34,115 bases of DNA, taken from contig PBCX01000018.1 in the NCBI GenBank assembly GCA_002718035.1, positions 1 to 34,115 on the forward strand. Direction: 5' to 3'. The stretch's first letter is position 1, and every line of letters starts with the position of its first letter. Origin of the DNA: Flavobacteriales bacterium (lineage in GTDB: Bacteria; Bacteroidota; Bacteroidia; Flavobacteriales; TMED113). The notes beneath the pieces were generated by a model. That model was given only the letters and a program-made list of their open reading frames with translations. It was not told the origin of the DNA and did not search any database. Below, piece after piece: positions 1 to 11,800 of the stretch. A program made the translations under genes and the position numbers.

Positions 1-2026
1 AACAAGTAGAATCATCACCATTTGGAACACCACATTCATCCAAACAAGTAGAATTATCTCCGTTTGGAATACCACATTCATCTAAACAAGTAGAATTATC
101 TCCGTTTGGAACACCGCATTCATCTAAACAAGTAGAATTGTCTCCGTTTGGAATACCACATTGATCTAAACAAGTAGAATTATCTCCATTTGGAACACCG
201 CATTCATCTAAACAAGTAGAGTTGTCTCCGTTTGGAACACCACACTCATCTAAACAAGATATATATTCACAAGAAGCATCATCATCAGTTGCTTCAGAGT
301 CATAGTTACAAGCATTTAACTCAGTACAACCATTGATTTCATCACTTTCACAAATACCATCTCCATCTGCATCATTTTCAGAATCATTTGGACATGGGTC
401 ATTAATATTATTTACAAATTCTGGTCCAGGTTGAGAACAAGAATCAATAGTAAAAGTATCATCACCTAAACCATCTCCATCTGAATCATAATACCATGTG
501 ATTGGTTGAATACAAGTTCCATTATCTTCTGTTGCAGTAGAGTCATAATTACAAGCATTTAAATCAGTACAACCATTGATTTCATCACTCTCACAAACTC
601 CATCTCCATCTGCATCATTTTCAGCGTCATTTGGACAGTTATCTTCTTCATCACAAATCGTATCACCATCTGAATCATTATAACAAACTCCATCACAATC
701 ATAAAGACCATCAGCATAAGTACAAGAACCATCATCTACCGTAGCAGTCAAATCATAATTACAAGCTGCATCATCCATACAACCTGGTGTTGATGTAATT
801 TCACCTTCGAAAGTAGCACTAAGAATATTTCCAAAACCATTTAAAGAATAAGTATTGGTAAATGGAGGTGTAGTTAACCACTCTACATTAGTCGCTATAA
901 AAGATTGACCATAAATTTGTGCAAAAAGAGTAAATTCTTCACCAATAGCAAATCCATTATCTAGTCCTTCTTCTGAACCCCATGCAGCAATCGCTATATT
1001 GCCACCTGTCCACTCTTCAAGTCCCCCACATACGTATTGACCATTATCATTAGTAAAAAAAACTCCTAAATAAGATCCAACTGGAATTTCATTACCATTA
1101 AAAGTTAAAATACTAAAATTTTCCCCTTGCATATTTCCATCCGGAGTAACTCCGATTGTAAAATTTGAACCAGTATTAGTCTCTTCCCAAACTAAAGAAT
1201 AGCATGAACCATCATCTATTGTTGCATCCGAATTAAAATTAAATGCGGAAGGATCAGTACAACCAATAACTGCTGTTAATTCGCCAGAAAAATCAGCACT
1301 TAATAATTGGCCAAATCCATTGGAGATAAAAGTTTCTGAAAAGGGAGGAGAAGAATTCATAGTTGAAGTGGAAGCAGCAAAAGACTGCCCCCCAATAAAA
1401 AGTCCCCAGGTGATTGACTCACCTGCAGCAAATCCGTTATCTAAACCTGACTCTGAAGCCCATACAGCAATCGCTAATTGATCACCAGACCATGTTTGAT
1501 AACCTGCACATTGTAATTCACCAGCGTCATTAGTAAAAAAAGCACCTATAAGTGATCCTATTGGAGGTTCTTCACCATTAAAGAGCACCACATCAGCACC
1601 AACTTGGACCGTCATATTAGCATCAGTTACGGTAAAATCAAATTCTCCCAATTCAACAGATCCAAATTGACAATCCTCAGCCAAAAACGTCGAACTAGAA
1701 CACTGATCTCCCGAATAGTTTTCTGCAGTAGAATCAGAACAACCCCCATCCATAACTACACAAGAACCATCATCTATAAAGGCATTAGGATCATAATTTA
1801 AAGCAAGTTCACATGTACAGCCAGATGAACCACAATATTCATTTGTAAAAGCTGTTGCTTCAGCCACACAATCATCACCAGAATATAATGGTGAAGAGGA
1901 TTCACTACATCCTCCATCTATAATACATAATCCCATACTTACATACGCTGGGTTACATTCTGTACATTGAGAATAAGTAAATTGAGCTAAAAAAGTTAAT
2001 AAAATAAAATATATTGAATTCTTCAT
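1..2026 (-). CDS. Secreted cysteine-rich repeat protein with AIAAWG modules, TSP3-like and GCTD repeats (3' end outside window)
   Basis: The reading frame is open from ATG at 2026 to the left edge, giving 675 codons with no stop, so the C-terminus is missing. Residues 1-20 form a signal peptide ending in TYSQ. Next come cysteine-rich GCTD-type repeats (pattern GC(T/S)D..A.N(Y/F)....DDGSC, about six copies), two copies of a ~90-residue module containing AIAAWG/AIAVWA (about residues 155-245 and 310-405), and Asp-rich stretches like thrombospondin type 3 calcium-binding repeats (DSDGD, DADGDGVC). The visible end is a tandem array of 14-residue CLDECGVPNGDNST units. Such proteins in marine Bacteroidota usually end in a T9SS type A signal, but that part is outside the window. 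It is the last visible gene of a three-gene run, starting 9 bases after the stop of the 1271-aa gene. A surface-exposed or adhesive role is inferred; no catalytic domain is visible. Confidence 0.85.
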   Translation of the reverse strand, partial: MKNSIYFILLTFLAQFTYSQCTECNPAYVSMGLCIIDGGCSESSSPLYSGDDCVAEATAFTNEYCGSSGCTCELALNYDPNAFIDDGSCVVMDGGCSDSTAENYSGDQCSSSTFLAEDCQFGSVELGEFDFTVTDANMTVQVGADVVLFNGEEPPIGSLIGAFFTNDAGELQCAGYQTWSGDQLAIAVWASESGLDNGFAAGESITWGLFIGGQSFAASTSTMNSSPPFSETFISNGFGQLLSADFSGELTAVIGCTDPSAFNFNSDATIDDGSCYSLVWEETNTGSNFTIGVTPDGNMQGENFSILTFNGNEIPVGSYLGVFFTNDNGQYVCGGLEEWTGGNIAIAAWGSEEGLDNGFAIGEEFTLFAQIYGQSFIATNVEWLTTPPFTNTYSLNGFGNILSATFEGEITSTPGCMDDAACNYDLTATVDDGSCTYADGLYDCDGVCYNDSDGDTICDEEDNCPNDAENDADGDGVCESDEINGCTDLNACNYDSTATEDNGTCIQPITWYYDSDGDGLGDDTFTIDSCSQPGPEFVNNINDPCPNDSENDADGDGICESDEINGCTELNACNYDSEATDDDASCEYISCLDECGVPNGDNSTCLDECGVPNGDNSTCLDQCGIPNGDNSTCLDECGVPNGDNSTCLDECGIPNGDNSTCLDECGVPNGDDSTC
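5..256 (-). repeat. Six tandem 42-bp coding repeats (CLDECGVPNGDNST units)
   Basis: Six back-to-back 42-bp units, each encoding 14 residues, fill this stretch, and a seventh begins at position 4 and continues off the window. Units differ mainly by V/I at the seventh residue, D/N near the end, one E-to-Q change and synonymous third-position changes. Each unit has two cysteines. The unit length is a multiple of three, so gain or loss of a unit would keep the reading frame. The real copy number cannot be seen here. Confidence 0.93.
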
Positions 2027-2035
2027 AATTTTTTT

Positions 2036-5000
2036 TTAGTTATTATTTTCTTCAGTATTTATATAAATATTTCCTTGATATCTTTCTTTTGCTTGGCTTG
2101 CATTATTGTAAAGATCAAGAGTGTAAAAATATACACCATCACAAACATATTCATTATTTAAGTCTGCGATTTTTCCATCCCAAATAATTTTATCAAAATT
2201 AAAATTTACTTGTGTATAAACAACCTCACCCCATCTGTTATATACATAAAATAATACATTTGAATGTAATGAATTATCTAACCCACTAATTGTAAAAAAA
2301 TCATTAAGACCATCATTGTTTGGTGTAAAAGCATTAGGAATTGAAATTGGACAAGAGAAACCAACATTTGCAATAACTTCAGTATCACATAACTCATAAG
2401 AAACCTGATAGATTCCCCACTGATCAACATTAAAAATAATTGTATTTGACGTCTGAGATTCAATTACAACATTTCCGGGACCATTTATTGAAATAAAATT
2501 TCCATCATCTATTCCTTCTGGAATATCAACAAAAAGTAATGCGTTTTGTTCACACTCATTGTAAGTAGCTACAAAATTAACATTTGGATCTCTTATAAAT
2601 TCAATTTCTACTTCATCGTATCCACCACATGAATTATATGCAAAAGTATATGCTCCATAGTTAGAAACAGTAACAGCTGTGTTTTGAGATTCAAAATTAT
2701 CAAATACGGCATTTTCCCCAATAGGGGCAGAAATTAATGACCAATAACCTTGATCAGAGACAGAACTTGAATATAAATAAGAAGAAAAATTACAATATGA
2801 GTCGGGTGTATCAAAAACTTGAGGATTGTCTGACTGCATAGTAAATTGAATTGAGCCTACGGTACCACATTCATCAGTATACATCAGCTCATAAATGCCA
2901 TATTCAGAACAACTTACAAAAGTTGAAAAATTATTTGGATCACTAAACTGTATATTTCCAGGGCCACTATATGACCAAGAGCCGGTACCAATTCCCCCAA
3001 AAGCAAAAGCCTCAAAATCATTTAAACAATAAATTTCATCATAAATGAGCAAACTCAGGGGATCAGGCTCTGGGCTTAAAACATTAAAAGTTTCAATTGT
3101 TTGACAATTAAACTGATCCGTCACGGTCAACTGATATTGACCTGGTAACAAAGTATTAGGATTTACTATATTTCCAAAGTTATCGGTCCATGATTGACTA
3201 TACGGGGGGGAACCACCAAAAATATTTACAGTAGCTTGACCGGAATTGTCATTTGGACATAAAGCATTAGAAATAGACAAATCAATATTTAACAGAGTGG
3301 GTTGATTAATCTCAATCTGCTCCTCAACTTCACATCCGTTAATGTCTGTTACACTAATTGTATATGTTCCAGCATAAATTTGATTTAAATTATTTATGTT
3401 TCCTTGATTGATTTCATATGGGGGCGTACCTCCATTAATATCTATATTTGCTGTTCCAGAAGCATCACCGTAGCAAAATAAAACATCAGTTGTTTGAATA
3501 TTCATAGTCAATTGTTGAGGTTGATTTATTGTAAAACTGTCCTCGTAATAACAACCGTTTAAATCAGTAACTGACACAACATAATCACCCGCATTGAGCG
3601 CATTTGGATTAAAACCAAACCAATTTGCTGTATATGGAGGGGTTCCACCATTTATTTCTAAATATGCTGACCCAGTTGGATCACCAAAACAAGTAGTAAC
3701 ATCAAATGTATTAATTTCAAAAGTAAGAGTTTGAGGTTCTTGAATTAATATTTCAATTTCTTGAAAACAACTATTATCATCTGTTACTATTAAAGAATAA
3801 TTTCCAGGGGATAGGTTGTTAATATTTGGTGTGTTTAAACCATTGCTCCATATAAAATTATATGGAGGTGTACCTCCAGAGACACCAATATTTATAGAAC
3901 CATCATCTGCACCAAAACAACTAATATTGTTATAAAATTCATCTAATACAATTGAATCTTCTTCATTAACAAAGAAAGAAAAATCATATGAACAATTTAA
4001 ATCATCCGTAACGGTAAGGTTATAACTATCGGAATTTAAATTAAATATATCTTCATTTGAACTAAAATATCCGGAACTAGAAGTCCATGAAAAAGAGTAA
4101 GGAGGAACACCGCCCGTTAGATCTATATCAATTGAACCATCATTAATTCCAGAACACGAAACCGTAGAAATATTTGCATTCAAAATTTCAACGGATGTAG
4201 GTTCATTAATATTAATTTCTATGGACTCTGAACAGCCATTTTGATCAGTAACAATAAGGGAGTAAGTTCCAGCCCCAATACTGTTAAGATCCTCAGTAGT
4301 TAATCCATTGGACCATTCATAGTTGTAAAATCCGGCACCTCCATTTACAGTTATATCAATAAATCCATCTGAACCATTATTGCATGAAACTCCATAACCG
4401 TTGTAATCTGAATGATTTTCAGTAATAATTAATTCACTATCAGGCTCAGAAATAAAGAAACTAAATGATGAAGTGCAACCATTACAATCAGTTGAAATTA
4501 AATTATATGTACCGGGGCAAAGATTATATATGTTTTGATTAGATGATAAATATTCGTCAATTCCATCATTATTTAAATCAGCTGTCCATTCAAAAGAAAC
4601 ACAATCATCATCGAATTCAGGATTTAATTCAAAACCTGTTCCACCAATAACATCAACTTCTATGTAGCCGTCACAAGCACCATAGCAACTCACACCATAC
4701 TGAGAAAATTCTGATAATTCTGCATCTACAAATATTTCAACAGGTTCAGAAACAGTAATTATTTGTGTAGAAGAACAAAAATTATCAGAGTTGTATATAT
4801 CAAGAATATACTCACCTTGAGCTAAATTATTTAAATCTTCAGAGTTAGAAAAAGTTCCATCTGGTAAAGTCCATATGTATTCATAAACACCCTCACCTAT
4901 TTGAGTAATATTAATTGACCCATCAGATGAACCATAGCAAGAGGTGGGAAAAACCTGAATATCAACTATTGGATCTTCAGGAACTTCTACAGTAAATGGT

Positions 5001-5851
5001 ATTGTAAATAAACATCCATCAAATGTGTCTTCTACAATAACATAATAATCATTTGGTGAAAGATCTGTCAAACTAAATGGGCCATTAATGTTATTATTAA
5101 CAGAAGCAATATTACCAAATGGATCTAATAAAGTTATGTTCCAAGGACCTTCACCGTCAGGACTAACAAATGCTAAACCCTCAGTAACTTTACAATTTGG
5201 CTGAACAACTGTAACCTCTGTCTCATCACAAGTTGGGCAATTTAAATTTGCGTAGAAAAATAATGATGGATCATCTTCGCAACCCTCAAAATCATAACTG
5301 CCCATCTCACCATCAGCATAGTTAGTTACTTCAACTACTAAACTAGCTCCATTATCAGCAGGTGGACATTCCAAAGTAGATATTTGCCAACAAAAAGTCC
5401 ATGAGCCAGAACCTCCATCCCCATAATTATCACCTGGGTCTCCATTTAATGCACCACCACCAGAGTTATCATCATACCACCAACCTGGTTCATTGACAAT
5501 GTTTCCAGTACTCGTGCCAATTACATTTCCAGTCCAAATCCATTCACCATTTTCGTTAACAGATTGAGGTTGATCTATTGGAACTAGTGTAGATTGATCC
5601 CAACCAGGGCCAAATATTGGAACAATACCGTGCATCCAATTATCATTGGCAGAACCTCCATTGTAACTTTCAATAGTATAGCAAAATTCTATAACCTGAC
5701 CAGGGAAATAAGTTGGATTTCCACCAGTAAAAGGATCAGATAAAGGACTAGGAGAAACGACTAATGCATCTTCTTGAATACATTGCGATTCAGTTTTAAG
5801 AATAAAACTAAAAAAAGTAAAAAATAATAATAATGTTTTTAAATTTTTCAT
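2036..5851 (-). CDS. SprB-repeat surface protein with T9SS type B (CHU_C) sorting domain, 1271 aa
   Basis: A signal peptide (residues 1 to about 22, ending TESQ) is followed by a Trp/Gly-rich N-terminal domain (to about residue 215) that I cannot assign. About nine SprB-type repeats follow (residues ~215-927; pattern SC.G..DG.I.....GG.PPY...WSNG...L..G.Y...VTD.NGC), then three ~80-residue modules with an (E/N)YG.Y...Y..C core (residues ~928-1166). The C-terminal gliding-motility-associated CHU_C domain starts near residue 1167 (IPNAFTPNNDGLNDFF, YNRWGEVVY, WDG, DGVYFYTL). CHU_C is the established type B secretion signal of the type IX system, so the protein should be exported through the outer membrane. 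It starts 7 bases after the stop of the 2587-aa gene and is probably cotranscribed with it. Its role as an adhesin or motility-type surface filament is inferred from SprB of Flavobacterium johnsoniae. Confidence 0.92.
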   Translation of the reverse strand: MKNLKTLLLFFTFFSFILKTESQCIQEDALVVSPSPLSDPFTGGNPTYFPGQVIEFCYTIESYNGGSANDNWMHGIVPIFGPGWDQSTLVPIDQPQSVNENGEWIWTGNVIGTSTGNIVNEPGWWYDDNSGGGALNGDPGDNYGDGGSGSWTFCWQISTLECPPADNGASLVVEVTNYADGEMGSYDFEGCEDDPSLFFYANLNCPTCDETEVTVVQPNCKVTEGLAFVSPDGEGPWNITLLDPFGNIASVNNNINGPFSLTDLSPNDYYVIVEDTFDGCLFTIPFTVEVPEDPIVDIQVFPTSCYGSSDGSINITQIGEGVYEYIWTLPDGTFSNSEDLNNLAQGEYILDIYNSDNFCSSTQIITVSEPVEIFVDAELSEFSQYGVSCYGACDGYIEVDVIGGTGFELNPEFDDDCVSFEWTADLNNDGIDEYLSSNQNIYNLCPGTYNLISTDCNGCTSSFSFFISEPDSELIITENHSDYNGYGVSCNNGSDGFIDITVNGGAGFYNYEWSNGLTTEDLNSIGAGTYSLIVTDQNGCSESIEININEPTSVEILNANISTVSCSGINDGSIDIDLTGGVPPYSFSWTSSSGYFSSNEDIFNLNSDSYNLTVTDDLNCSYDFSFFVNEEDSIVLDEFYNNISCFGADDGSINIGVSGGTPPYNFIWSNGLNTPNINNLSPGNYSLIVTDDNSCFQEIEILIQEPQTLTFEINTFDVTTCFGDPTGSAYLEINGGTPPYTANWFGFNPNALNAGDYVVSVTDLNGCYYEDSFTINQPQQLTMNIQTTDVLFCYGDASGTANIDINGGTPPYEINQGNINNLNQIYAGTYTISVTDINGCEVEEQIEINQPTLLNIDLSISNALCPNDNSGQATVNIFGGSPPYSQSWTDNFGNIVNPNTLLPGQYQLTVTDQFNCQTIETFNVLSPEPDPLSLLIYDEIYCLNDFEAFAFGGIGTGSWSYSGPGNIQFSDPNNFSTFVSCSEYGIYELMYTDECGTVGSIQFTMQSDNPQVFDTPDSYCNFSSYLYSSSVSDQGYWSLISAPIGENAVFDNFESQNTAVTVSNYGAYTFAYNSCGGYDEVEIEFIRDPNVNFVATYNECEQNALLFVDIPEGIDDGNFISINGPGNVVIESQTSNTIIFNVDQWGIYQVSYELCDTEVIANVGFSCPISIPNAFTPNNDGLNDFFTISGLDNSLHSNVLFYVYNRWGEVVYTQVNFNFDKIIWDGKIADLNNEYVCDGVYFYTLDLYNNASQAKERYQGNIYINTEENNN
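3070..5210 (-). repeat. Array of about nine SprB-type protein repeats in the 1271-aa protein
   Basis: Nine degenerate units of roughly 72-100 residues each run from about residue 215 to 927. Each begins after an '..EP' or '..QP' linker, has a Cys near the start (SCYG, SCNN, SCFG), a GG-(T/V)PPY turn and a closing VTD.NGC. The unit covering about 4210-4440 is especially close to units in the neighbouring 2587-aa gene (NGYGVSC, SNG.TTEDL, AGTYS.IVTDQNGCSE). Boundaries are approximate because they were read by eye. Confidence 0.8.
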
Positions 5852-5858
5852 ATTAAAC

Positions 5859-8800
5859 TCATCTCTTTATAGTTACTCTACCTGTAATTGCGTTCCCTTG
5901 CATTGGTTCAATGATATAATAATAATCGGCTATTGGTAAAGGTTTATTATTATATGTACCATCCCAATATTCATTATTTTTCTGAGAATAAAATACTTTC
6001 TGCCCCCATCTGTTATAAACTTGAACATTTGCATCAACTAAATATTGAGCACCAGCTACTACCCATGTATCATTAAAACCATCACCATTAGGAGTAAAGC
6101 CGGAAGGTATTTCAAAACAATCTTCTTCCATTACACCCAAGTCAATAGTAACCTCTCCCTGACAACCTTCATAATCAGTAACTGTTAAATCATAAATACC
6201 AGTTTGTATTGATTCAATTTCGGTCCCAAATTCTTCATCAAAAATAGTAGAAGAAACTACGTAAGGCTCTAAACCTCCAAATATTGACAAAGTAATAGAA
6301 CCATCAAAGGAATAAGAACAACTAGGCTCGATAATGTCATAATTAATACTAAAAGAATCTGGTCCCCCAACTTCAAAAACAAAACTATTGTTACATAACG
6401 TTGAATCTATAACTTCAAACAAATATTCACCTTGAAACAAACTATCAATAAAAATATTATTTGAATTCTCTACAGAACTCAGTAAAGAATCCTCAAGATT
6501 ATATAATAATATATCATATGGAGGGACCCCTCCGTTTATATTCAATTCAATTGAACCATCATTATTACTAAAACATGTAGTTTCTATAATAACAACATCT
6601 GAAACTATTTCACTTGGACTATCAATAATTATATCATACTCAAATTCACAATTATTAAAATCAATAAACATTAAAGAGTAATTATCAGAAAATAAATTAT
6701 CTAAATTAATATTTGTTTCAGATGTATTGGACACATCAAATATAACATCCCCCGAACTTGATGTTATTGAATATGAATAAGGAGCTAATCCTCCGTCTAT
6801 GTCTACACTGAAAGAACCATCAGAATGTCCATAACATGTAACATCTGATATTTCAAGAGACTCAACAAATATTTCATCTGGTTGCAATAAATTTATATCT
6901 GAAGTTAATACTGGACAAGAATTGAAATCTTGGACAGATATATAATAATCTCCAGCAACTAAATCTTCAAAAACATATGATACTTCTGGAAGAACATTAA
7001 TTGGATCCCCTGTAAAAAAAACATTTTCATTTAATTGTTGTCCTGTAATTATATTATTTAATGTAAATATATAAGAACCTGAACCTCCTGAAATATAAAC
7101 ACCAATTGATCCATCATTAGAACCATTACAACTAATACTAAAACCATTGTAATCATTACTAAAACCATCTAAGTTATTATCAGAGATTGTGTAAAAAATG
7201 TTTAATGGCTCAGGATTAGGTAAAAAAACATTTTCGTATGCAACACATGAATTATTAATATCTGTTATTTCAATAAAATAATTACCTGGTTCTAATTCAT
7301 CAATTGCAGGATTAGTACTTGAAAAACCATTTGGACCTGTCCAAGAATAAAAATAATCATTTGTTCCACCTGAGACAGATATATTAATCCATCCATCCGT
7401 AGCATTATTGCAAGAAACTCCAAACCCTCCAAATTGAGTTACTGAGGATGATGGTGAGATTATAATTGGGTCAGGTTGAGTTAATTCTAAAGTAATTTCT
7501 TCGAAACATCCATTTTCATCAGTAACAGTTAAAGTATAAGTTCCAGCAATTAAATTTTCAATAAAAGAATCGTTAGATGAAAAACCATTAGGGCCTGCCC
7601 ATAAATAAGAAAATGGTAGAAATTGACCTGATACAACAGGGTTAATAAAACCATCTGAAGCACCGTTGCATGAAACACCAAATCCATTATAATCGGAGAG
7701 AATTTGGGAAATTTCTATTTCTTCTGGTTCATTTATTGTGTATTCAATTAACACTTCGCATCCATTTGAATCTGAAATTATTTCACTGTAATTACCAGCA
7801 ACTAAGTTTAATATTTGAGTGGTACCGATTGAAAAAGGTGATACTCCACCAGTTATATTTAATGAAGCAGATCCATCTGAGGACCCAAAACAAGATGCAT
7901 CAGTTGTAATTACTAAAATTTCAAATAAATCAGGCTCTATAATATCAATAGTAATCTGCTCTGAGCAACCATTTTGGTCTGTTACAATAACAGTGTAAGT
8001 CCCAGCACCGATATTAGTTAAATCTTCAGTTGTATCTCCATTAGACCAATCGAATGTATATACTCCAGTACCACCATCTACTGTTAAGTCAATAAAACCA
8101 TCAGTGTATCCATTACATGAAACTCCATAGCTGTTGTAATCAGAGTGTGTTTCAGTAATAACAATGGGTTGTGGTTCGATTATATCTACAGTTATTTCTT
8201 CAAAACAACCGTTTTCGTCAGTTACAACAACAGTATAGGTCCCAGTACCTATATCAGATAAATCTTCAGTTGTATCACCATTAGACCAAACATAACTGAA
8301 GGATCCAACACCTCCGGTTACAGTCAAATCAATAAACCCATCTGTAGCTCCATTACATGAAACACCAAAACCATTATAATTTGAAATTTCAGAATTTATT
8401 TCAATTTGAGGTGGTTCTAATAAAGTAATAGTTTGTGAAATAAAACAACCATCATCTAAATTAGATCCAGAATCATCATAATTAGAATCAGTTACTAATA
8501 CAGTAAAAGTACCGAAACTTAAGCCAGGGAGATTTGGAACTGAAGGAACATTAATTTGAGTGTTATTTTCATCAAACCAAGAATAATTATATGGAGGAGT
8601 CCCACCATTTACAATTACTGAAATAAATCCATCTAGTGATCCAAAACATGAAACTCCAAAACCATTATAATCAGATGTAATTATTTGATCAAATGTTAAT
8701 GGTAAAATTTCAGGAATTTCAACTGTTAAACTTGCCTCACTACAAAATGTAAGAATATCTCCTTGATCAAAATTTTCGTCAGTAACAGTTATAAGGTAGG

Positions 8801-11800
8801 TTCCAGACGACACATTATCTAGTAAAACATCTGAGGAAACTATATCACCCTCTTCATTTGTCCATATAATTGAATATTCTCCTACCCCTCCATTAATATC
8901 TATTTCCACAGATGCATTAGATGAAAAAGAACAAGAAGGTGAGTTTAATTCAATTACTGAAATCTCAATAGGTTCTGGTTCATTAATTACAAATATTGTA
9001 TCAAAAGAACAACCTAAGCTATCTGTTAGAGTTAAACTGTAATCTCCAGCAGATAAAAAAGTTAAATTTTGTTCATTACTGCTAAACTCATTGGGGCCAG
9101 ACCAGGAATAATTATATGGACCAATTCCACCAATAAATTCTGTATAAATTTCACCATTAAAAGTACCATTACAACTAACTGCATATCCATCAAAATCACT
9201 TATTTCTGTACCTTCAACAGCTGTTATTGGATTAGATGGAACAATACATTCGAACTCAGTAGAATAAACACAATTAGCATTAGATAAATTAAAAGTATAT
9301 GTAGTATTTATAGGATCTGTTATAATAATTTGAGTTGGATCAGCCTGAGAATAAACAGATGAAAATTCAATTGAACTTATTGCAGATAACCCATTGGGTT
9401 GATAAACAGAATCAAATCCATCAATCTCTAAATATGTGACTTCAAGATTATAGATGGTTCCATCTTGAGTAAGAGCAAGAAAAATTAATTCATCCCCACT
9501 TTGAAAGCCTTCTAAAATACCAGGTGTCAATGCATCATCACCACATCCAACCATTGAGTCAGTTTCACCGTTCCAATTTATAACGCTAGAGCAAATATAA
9601 GAACCAGTCTCATTCACATAAAAGAGCCCGATTTGATCCCCAAAAGTTAACTGAGGATTTGTACCACTTGGTATGGAAACATCAGATGGAATAGCTATAG
9701 AATTGGTAGTAGCGCATGCTTGAGAGGGATTAGAAAACTCTAATAAACCAGCATCAGCGTTAACAACAGTCTCTTCATAAATTAACTCTGAACCATTGTC
9801 AATTACAATATCAAAAATACCTTCTCCTGTAATTAAATACTCGATAATTGCTTCATCACCAAAACATACTACATTTTCAACTACGTTTATATCAACACTA
9901 ATTCCATCTAAAGAGGAGATTGTATAGGTTTCCTCAAAGAATAAGCATCCACTGTCATCAATTAAAGTAAGAGTATAATCACCTGGATTTAATCCTGATA
10001 AATCTTGATTTGATTGTTGCCCCTCTGGAATTTGACCACCATTTGAAGCAGTCCAAACATAAACGTAATTTCCGTCTGGGAATGGAATACCACCAACTGG
10101 TTCAATATCAATAGCACCAATAGGATCATCAGAACAAACACCAACTACACTATTATCAGTATTAATAGTGGCAAATAAATTTGAAATATTACCAACAGTA
10201 ATAGAAGATGAAATTACTTCACAATCATTTGAATCAGTAATTATTACAAAATAATCACCAGAAGATAACCCATTGACAGTAGATAAGCCACCTGGGACAA
10301 ATTGATCTGTTTCGTTATCAAATAATTGATTTCCATTAGAATCTTCAAACCATTCATAAGTATATACTCCATCTCCACCACTTACGTCAACAAAAATAGA
10401 TCCAGTGTTTGTTAATTCACAAGAGTTATTTACAATTATTTCATTGATGTTTAAACCATCTGATGAATTAATAGCATATATAGACTCAAATTGTGGACTA
10501 TCACAAGAATTATTATTAGAGTCAAAAACTGATAATGTATATTCATTAGAGCTTAGTCCTGTAAATTGAATAAAATTTGTATTTGAATCTCCTTGAGAAA
10601 TAATAGAGTTTTCAGAATCAATTAAAGTAAAGGAGTATGGAGGAGATCCATTAAATTCTAATTCAATAGATCCATTATTCAAATTACATGAGGTATTTAA
10701 AATTTGTTCAGATGCAATATCAATTGTAGGTATATTAGTTACTTCAAAGCTGTACTCTTGAGAACAATATCCAGGATTTTCCCCTGTAGCAATATGAGCT
10801 ACTAAAAGAGTATAAGTTCCATCCCCATATAAAGACGAATCAAATTCAAAAGTTAATGGAAGTTCATTATTGAACGCATAACCAATTAAACTATTTTCAT
10901 TATCATCAAAATATATTGAAAAATAATAATACCAACCATTTGCATTCGGATCTTCAAAATTTTCATCATTAGAGGGGTCAGTTGAGCCATTAACATCAAA
11001 AATTGTCAATTGGTCTAGATCGTCTCCACAAGAAGGAGTGAAAGTATAGTTAACTGTGAATGCTTCTGGTTCTGTAATTTCAATAGGACTAGAAACAATA
11101 GAATTAAAATTTTGATCAGTTACTTCAACCGTATAAAATCCAGATGGAATGTTTTCTAAATTTTGTCCAACACCTACAACTGAACTATTTTGATTAATCC
11201 ATGAAAAACTATATGGGGGAACACCACCTGAAACTGTTAATGAAATTGAAGCATCGGATAGACCATTACAACTAACATTTGTTTCAAAACCATTATTAAA
11301 ATCCCAACCCAAAAGAGGTGAATCAAAATCTAAATTTATTTGTTCTGGTTCAGTAATTTCAAAATCTGCAGAAGAGATAAAACAATTATTTTCATCAGAA
11401 ACAACGACACTGTAAATGCCGGTGGTTAAATTTATAATATCTTCTGTAGTCTCACCATTTGACCAATTGTAATTAAAAATACCTGATCCACCAATAACAG
11501 AAATATCAATCGATCCATCAGATGCCCCATATGAACTAACTCCAAAATCATTATATGAACTAACATTTGAAGTAATTTCTATAGATTCTGGTTCAGTTAA
11601 AATAAATTCAAATTGTTGAGAACAGTTATTTGTATCGGAAACAATGACTGAATATGTGCCCGCAGAAATATTAGATAAATTTTGTGTTGTAGAACCGTTA
11701 GACCAGTCAAAACTATAACTTCCAGTTCCCCCAGAAACATCTAAATTTATGTAACCATCATTAGCCTCAAAACAAGAAACACCAAAACCTGAGAAGTTAG

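Noticed and set aside
1-258. Direct repeats that look like a CRISPR array
   Set aside because: The 42-bp units abut each other with no unique spacers, and they are translated as one frame of a secreted protein.
1604-1801. Small plus-strand ORFs inside the large T9SS genes (for example at 1604, 7670, 9069, 12775, 33313)
   Set aside because: They lie opposite strong coding frames, have biased composition reflecting the repeats, and lack signals or recognisable domains.
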